Shown one piece after another: positions 58,821-64,000 of a stretch of 64,000 nucleotides of DNA; the stretch's first letter is position 1, and each line of letters starts with the position of its first letter. The translations under genes were made by a program, and so were the position numbers. Under the pieces are notes generated by a model, which saw only the letters and a program-made list of their open reading frames with translations, was not told the DNA's origin and ran no database searches. This DNA comes from Strongyloides papillosus (lineage: Eukaryota > Nematoda > Chromadorea > Rhabditida > Strongyloididae). Location: the NCBI GenBank assembly GCA_005656395.1, contig SRSI01000048.1:868001-932000 (forward strand). Reading direction: 5' to 3'.

Positions 58821-60080
58821 ATGTCCCCAGGGTCTCCATATACCTCGAAAACACCAAATAACCTCGATCCAAATAATTTTGAAACATTTAAAAGGTACCG
58901 AGAAACAAAAATAAAGGGACTACAAGATTCATTGGCTGAGGAAGAGAAACAAATAAAGAACCTTGAGAATATCAAAAAGCAAATTACAGAATATGGGAAG
59001 AAGTTGACCCATGATGTATTTGTGCCTTTTGGAAATGTAGCTTTTTTTCCAGGTAAAATATACAACACCAATAAATATAAAGTTTTGTTGGGTGACAATT
59101 ATTTTGTTGATGCCAGTGGTTATGAAACGTGTGGTATTATTGATAGAAGATTAGAATTATTAAATGAACGGGTAGAGAAATTCAAGACAGCCATCAAAAA
59201 CGTTGAGGAAGAAATGAAATTTGGGGGTCAATTTTTCCAAAATGCCGATGGAACAGTTGAGATTATTGAGGAGTACGTTGAATCTGATGAGGAGACTAAA
59301 AAGAAGAGAGCCATGGAATCTAAGATGCCTTCTGTACCAGAAGAGGAATACAATAAATTGATGGCTAAACTTGATGAATTAGAGTTGTTGGAAGATAGTG
59401 AATCTGAAGACGATGATGAAGAGGAAGAATTGGATTCTGATGATGAACCTGATGTCGTTATTGAGGAAGATTCTAAAGTTAAAAAGAATGATAGTAATTT
59501 GGATTCAGATGATGATGTATCAGAGGAAGAAGCAGTTTTTCACAATGAAGTTGTTGATGATTTGGCAAACTTTTTAGGTCTCCAAGATAAAAGAGAACAG
59601 TTAATGGAAATCTTGAAGAAGGGTAGAGATCTTTCAGAACTTTGTACTAAAGAAAATATCCCTGACAAGGTAGTGGAAACCAGTGAAGTAAAAGAAAAAC
59701 CATCCATTGAAAGTGTTGATGAAAGAAAGAAGCTTAAGAGAGGAGTTAGCTGGGGAACTGAAAATGATGTCCAAACAATAGAGAAGATAGATGAATTATC
59801 AAATAAACAACTTGAAATTAAATCAAATGGTACTGGAAAAGGAATCTTAACAAATAAAGATCCGTCACCTGTCGATCATGAGGCGGTTAAACGGATGGAT
59901 CAAGATTCTGAGGAGGTATATGAACTTAAACCGATGTCAAAAGAAGCATTTACACAAAATATAATTGAAAGATCATCTATTCCAATGATTCCTGAGGAAC
60001 CACAACAAGTATCTGAGATACCTGAAGCTGAACCGTATAAACCTATGTCTAGATTTAAGAGGAGCAAAATGTGGCATTAA
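58821..60080 (+). CDS. uri-1: URI1, unconventional prefoldin RPB5 interactor
   Basis: Single exon, 419 aa; human URI1 is 535. The N-terminal prefoldin alpha-type domain has two coiled coils (about 20-60 and 110-140) around a beta-hairpin core: DVFVPFGNVAFFPGKIYNTN and KVLLGDNYFVDAS, matching the family VPFG ... PGK ... LLGDN pattern. A strongly acidic stretch (about 175-245) follows, then a conserved-type motif KKLKRGVSWGTE and a C-terminal block (EAFTQNIIERSS ... RFKRSKMW) resembling the URI box end. URI is a subunit of the R2TP/prefoldin-like co-chaperone that binds RPB5 and helps assemble RNA polymerases. It lies 216 bp after the oxidase and 173 bp before the PET117-like gene. Confidence 0.9.
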   Translation: MSPGSPYTSKTPNNLDPNNFETFKRYRETKIKGLQDSLAEEEKQIKNLENIKKQITEYGKKLTHDVFVPFGNVAFFPGKIYNTNKYKVLLGDNYFVDASGYETCGIIDRRLELLNERVEKFKTAIKNVEEEMKFGGQFFQNADGTVEIIEEYVESDEETKKKRAMESKMPSVPEEEYNKLMAKLDELELLEDSESEDDDEEEELDSDDEPDVVIEEDSKVKKNDSNLDSDDDVSEEEAVFHNEVVDDLANFLGLQDKREQLMEILKKGRDLSELCTKENIPDKVVETSEVKEKPSIESVDERKKLKRGVSWGTENDVQTIEKIDELSNKQLEIKSNGTGKGILTNKDPSPVDHEAVKRMDQDSEEVYELKPMSKEAFTQNIIERSSIPMIPEEPQQVSEIPEAEPYKPMSRFKRSKMWH

Positions 60081-60253
60081 TAATGTTATTTTTTCATAGA
60101 TACTTTTGTATATTCTGTACATTTTTGTGATGAGATTAAATATTTGTTAAGTTTGAGTAAAAAAATTGTTAATTGACATGATAATACTTTTCTCTCCCAT
60201 TAAATATTGTAATTTTCTTTATAATTATGTCTTTAGAAAATAATTAAAGAGAA

Positions 60254-60538
60254 ATGTTAGATACAAAATCAATTCCACCACCACCACCAACAAAGATGTA
60301 CGGAAAGAAAGTTTTCATTGCTGCTTGCATCTTTTCAACTTTAACTATAGGTAATTGATATAATAATTAATTGGTATATAATTTTTAAGCATTCGTTATG
60401 TGGGATGAAAAACAGCAAAGAGAACGTCGTCAGGTTTCTGTAAATTATAGAATGTTAAATCAACAACAACAAAGTAACATGGAAGAGTACAAATTACAAA
60501 AACAAAAGTATGAAGAGTATAAAGAAAGTCATTCGTAA
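60254..60538 (+). CDS. PET117: PET117-like cytochrome oxidase assembly factor
   Basis: A small two-exon gene, 60254-60350 and 60390-60538 (39-nt intron), 81 aa. A proline-rich leader (SIPPPPPTK) precedes one membrane helix (KKVFIAACIFSTLTIAFVMW), followed by a charged coiled coil: DEKQQRERRQVSVNYRMLNQ and EEYKLQKQKYEEYK. The order helix, then ER-x-(3)-GV/SVN-like segment, then Gln/Glu-rich coiled coil fits PET117, an inner mitochondrial membrane protein for complex IV assembly that links heme A synthase. The match is by layout and a few residues, so another small mitochondrial single-pass protein is possible. The splice is well supported: canonical sites, and the frame is continuous only after removal. 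Confidence 0.7.
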
Positions 60539-60998
60539 ATTATTTTTAATTTAAAAATTATTAGTTTGAAATATAAATAGTAAAAGTTTTTTAAAATATT
60601 TACACTGATTTTATGGGTGATAAAGTGCATGATAACAATTAAAAGCAAACAATGTCAATTGTTAAAGTTTGTGTTTTTTGATATAAAAAATTATGTATTT
60701 AAAATATTCAAGGTATATTTTAATAATTTCTACAAATGAAAAATCATTGAAATAAGTAAAGGTGAAAATTCTAGATTCTTAAGCAGAGATCTTGAAGCGA
60801 TCTGAAGCTACATCCCTCCAAACAAGATTTTGCTTGCGCCACACAACAATACTAGAATATTTAAACATAAACATAACACAAACCTTAATTTAGTTGCTAT
60901 CTGACAGTACCATTTTAACCATTTAATCTATATTTAGAGGGAAGATATTTATTTTTTAAACCTTTTTATCTATTATTCATTAATATTTAATAATAAAA
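60539..60998. other. intergenic with a small hairpin-rich patch
   Basis: 460 bp between PET117-like and CRAMP1-like genes. Most is A+T-rich. A less A+T-rich patch at about 60781-60850 contains two short hairpins: AGATC/GATCT with a 7-nt loop (60787-60803) and CAAG/CTTG (about 60823-60836). No complete tRNA or snoRNA could be fitted. Confidence 0.4.
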
Positions 60999-62982
60999 AT
61001 GGCTGATACAGAAGGTGTATCTAGGAGGCGGAAAGTATTTAAGTCAGCTTCCGGTAAAAGTCCATCATTTATGTTACAACGTATCAAGGAAAAACAAATG
61101 AAACAACAAAACGATAATAAATGTGAAACAGAATTATCAATCATTAAAAATGCAAACGCAATGATAAATGAAGAAAGAAGAATAATGATATCAGATGAGG
61201 TAAGTATACCTCCACCACAACAACTAGAAAATAACGATAGTATGGAGATAAGTGAAGATATTCAAATAATTCCAGGGCCTTCGAATATTTTACCTACAGA
61301 GTTACAAGAAACAACAGAAAAAGCTAAACAAAAAAATATCTGGACACCTTCTGAACACAACGTATTTTATGAAGCAATAAAAGCTGTTGGTAAAGATTTT
61401 GAAGGAATTGCTAGATATATGAGAAAAAGAAAGTATCAAAAAGATCTCCAACAGATACGTGTACAATATCATAATGCTATCAGATTATATAAAAGTAATG
61501 CAAAAATCACTGATGAAGAGATATCACATATACCAAGAAATATTTTTGAATTATTTATTATTATTAATGGTTATGAATGGAAAAAGAAAACTGGTGAGTC
61601 GCCAAGATGGAATATAGAGAAATTTAGGAAATTGCTAGCTGAAGGTCAAGTTAATGTTAGGAAAAGAAATTTAGCCATATCAATAAAAACTCCAATATGT
61701 AGTGCTTTTTTAAAATTACTACCAGAATATCAAATTGAAAGTAATAATCCAGAATTTATATATTTACATTTATCACCCAAAAGGAGTATTGATTATAATT
61801 ATATCAGAAATACACTTCGTCAAAATCCTAAAATTGTTATTAGATTTAAGATGGATGAGAAAATAACAACAATTTTTGAGATTCTAGAAAAAAGATGGAA
61901 ATTATATCATAATAAAGAGAGAAGGAGAGTTGAGATACGAATAGCTCCAACAGAGAAAATGAATCTTATTGACTACACAACATCAACCCACCTAGATGGA
62001 TCAATCAAAAAAATGTCATTAAACAAAATATTATCAAGAAATAACTTGTCCCCTTTTAATTCATCGCTAGATGGAGCTTCGGCGAAAGACAACACTAATA
62101 CTACAAAAGACAATAATCTAGAAAATAATAGTGTTTTTGTATACAATCTTCAAAGTATGTCTAAGGGTATTTGTAATTTTGAGGTGTCACCAGATGCTAA
62201 AATATCAGAATATTATTATCTATGTAACAGACAACAACATATAGAACTTTATTATGCTATGAATGTACCTGATAATAGGGCTGAAGTATGGGCCACATTT
62301 AGAACATTCATTTGTAGAAAGTATGGTGAAAAGATATGTCAAGAAGGTAAAACTAATAATTGTACGATTGAAAGTAGCAAAGAAGTTGATAGTGAAGGCG
62401 AACCAGAAAGCACCACTGAAGATGACTTTTCCAACAAAAGTGATAATTGGATTGAACAAGGAACTAAATTTGATGACACAATATTTGATGACTCACTAAA
62501 GTGTACTGAATCTTCAAAAGAATGTAGTAGTAGTATTTTACCCAAATTTACACCAATCAAACCAAAGAAATATGTTCCAGTAAAATCAATGGCGGCAACA
62601 TATAGGAATCCACTAATAACATCACCAATAAAAATTACTGTAAGTTAAATAATTCACCTATAATTAAACTTCCATTTTCTTTTAGAATTCAACCCCAATA
62701 AAGGTAACAGATTGTATAGATAAATTACAACCATCCATATTTAATAGTACCACAAATTCTTCATTTGACTGTTTTGATGGTGGCAATACAACCCAAATGT
62801 CATCATTGATAGGACTTTTTAGTCCATGTAAAAGTTTTTCAAATCAAACGTTACCTTCTGATTACAAACAAACACTTGAAATGTTAGCTACTGTTGATAG
62901 TATCGATTTTATTAACGGTGTCGATGGGTTCAGAGATTTGTATAATAAGATTAAAGAAACTCCTGAGAAGGATAAACCTTAG
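60999..62982 (+). CDS. CRAMP1: CRAMP1-like (Cramped) SANT-domain protein
   Basis: Two exons, 60999-62639 and 62686-62982, 645 aa. After a basic disordered N-terminus comes a SANT/Myb domain at about residues 112-165: NIWTPSEHNVFYEAIKAVGK, then DFEGIARYMRKRKYQ, then QIRVQYHNAIRLYKS. The pattern W-x-(9)-F-x-A ... GKDFE-x-I ... QVR-x-x-Y is that of animal Cramped proteins. The region after it (GYEWKKKTGESPRWNIEKFRK) continues the family. The C-terminus is Ser/Asn/acidic-rich. Cramped is a nuclear regulator, tied to Polycomb-type silencing and histone gene expression. The protein is about half the size of human CRAMP1 (about 1270). It may be the last gene of the same-strand run begun by the oxidase, though the gap is wider (460 bp). 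Confidence 0.78.
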
Positions 62983-63440
62983 TCATGTATATAATATTTA
63001 TTTATCTTACTCCTTATCTTGTACATAGATATTTATTAATTAAAAAAAGTTATTCAACTATATTATTATGGAGGAAATATATATTATATAAACATATTAA
63101 GATTCTTTACCCATTTATATTTTTATATATTTTTAAAAGGAGGAAATATACGTAAAGCATGAATGTTTTTATATATATCATTGTTTTTAAATAAAAACAC
63201 CATATATTTACACCTTCAGAGGAGTTAGATACAAAAATAGGATGTAAATGAATTTCCTGAAGTTAAAGATGTTTATTTATAAGAGATTTATTGCATTTAA
63301 ATTTATATAATATATAATGTAATAAAAACAATCAAAAGGATATTATGTCGAACAAATAACTTGTTGAAAACTTTTTTTAAGAATAATATTCTATATAAAT
63401 AAGGAAAATATTAAAAAAAATCATTTTATCTCCTTCAAAA
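62983..63440. other. intergenic
   Basis: 458 bp of A+T-rich sequence holding the CRAMP1-like 3' end and the promoter of the GPCR gene. Nothing else seen. Confidence 0.45.
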
Positions 63441-64000
63441 ATGATGGATATTTATCAATATAGTTTTAATATTATCAACCTAATTTTTGGTGTATTATTC
63501 AATGTCATATCAATATACATTCTGTCATGTAAAAAAAATTCATCAGAAATAGGTATTTTGTTGATAATTCAATTTACCATTGGCATGTTAACATTAATAC
63601 TAACTTCAGTTGTTGGAATGATAGTAGTATTTTTTGATGATCGTTTGATTATCATATTAGCCTTTCTTAAATGGTTACCACAAAATTCCACTCTTCATAA
63701 AGTAATACTTTTGGTAATATCTCTTATGTTGTTTACAACAATCATACTCCCTGTTGAAATATTAATTGTAAGGTATATGGCGTTGTGCAAGGACTTTAAA
63801 ATCACTAGAATTAAATTAATCATGATAACAGTAGTCTCTTTCATGATTTCTTTACCAATGGTCCATTCAGTTTTTTATGTAACCAATGAAGATATTCCGA
63901 TTTATATTTTTAGAAAATTTATTGCTAAATTTGAGATTAAAAGTAACTTAGTTGAGGATGACGTTGTATTATTGGGATCCTATGCTGTAAGTAAACAAAC
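63441..64000 (+). CDS. nematode chemoreceptor-like GPCR, partial
   Basis: The first exon runs 63441-63986, then a GTAAGT donor; the gene continues beyond the window. About 182 residues are visible with at least four membrane segments: FNIINLIFGVLFNVISIYIL, IGILLIIQFTIGMLTLIL, VILLVISLMLFTTIILPVEI followed by LIVRYMALCKDF, and LIMITVVSFMISLPMVHSVF. The RYMALC motif at the end of the third helix resembles the (F)RYLALC seen in the Str superfamily of nematode serpentine chemoreceptors (str, srd, srh and relatives). The subfamily cannot be fixed without the second half. A sensory role is inferred from the family. The start is an ATG preceding the first helix; a second ATG follows immediately. Confidence 0.78.
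   Translation, partial: MMDIYQYSFNIINLIFGVLFNVISIYILSCKKNSSEIGILLIIQFTIGMLTLILTSVVGMIVVFFDDRLIIILAFLKWLPQNSTLHKVILLVISLMLFTTIILPVEILIVRYMALCKDFKITRIKLIMITVVSFMISLPMVHSVFYVTNEDIPIYIFRKFIAKFEIKSNLVEDDVVLLGSYAVSKQ

Noticed and set aside
60787..60836. tRNA-Phe-like anticodon arm (5-bp stem, loop containing GAA)
   Set aside because: No acceptor stem, D arm or TTC-containing T loop could be placed around it.

Overview
The window looks like nuclear DNA of a nematode, most likely a clade IV form such as Strongyloides or a close relative. It is very A+T-rich. Genes are compact, with few and tiny introns (mostly about 38-55 nt, GT...AG). The gene content is nematode-like: a transthyretin-like secreted protein, an nlp-8-type neuropeptide precursor, a chemoreceptor-like GPCR, a cholinesterase-like esterase and a U1 snRNA with nematode-type sequence. 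All gene models come from reading the sequence and splice sites by eye; family names come from remembered motifs, not from searches.

Layout. 1-3 kb holds no recognisable gene. 3.0-7.8 kb carries a seven-exon group I metabotropic glutamate receptor, followed after only 60 bp by a Maf-type bZIP factor on the same strand. 8.8-9.0 kb is a U1 snRNA gene with an unexplained structured tail, then an RS-rich protein. A tyrosylprotein sulfotransferase (- strand, with an apparent one-base frameshift) ends at 12.0 kb. After 3.3 kb of gene-free DNA come divergent TAF7 (-) and ZNF830-like (+) genes, then a transthyretin-like gene (+). From 24.4 down to 18.1 kb three - strand genes follow each other at about 300 bp: the RNA polymerase I second-largest subunit, an OSTF1-like SH3/ankyrin protein and a BPI/LBP-family lipid-binding protein. 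25.1-29.5 kb is one intronless THADA/Trm732-like gene. 30.1-31.3 kb holds two small single-pass membrane proteins.

31-38.8 kb is gene-poor: a small six-cysteine secreted peptide, a decayed DUF229-family pseudogene and an 0.8 kb foldback (inverted repeat) element. Then come a cholinesterase-like carboxylesterase, methylthioadenosine phosphorylase and a four-span membrane protein (all -), an SLC26-type anion transporter and an unrecognised 310-aa protein (both +), and the neuropeptide precursor (-). 51.8-57.5 kb is again empty. 57.6-63.0 kb is a same-strand run of D-aspartate oxidase, URI1, PET117-like and CRAMP1-like genes. The window closes with the first exon of a GPCR.

Working together: housekeeping functions (Pol I, TAF7, U1, URI, THADA, PET117) are interleaved with neuronal and secreted genes (glutamate receptor, neuropeptide, cholinesterase-like enzyme, cysteine-rich peptide). 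Three same-strand clusters have spacing compatible with nematode polycistronic, trans-spliced units, but no transcript data are available here.
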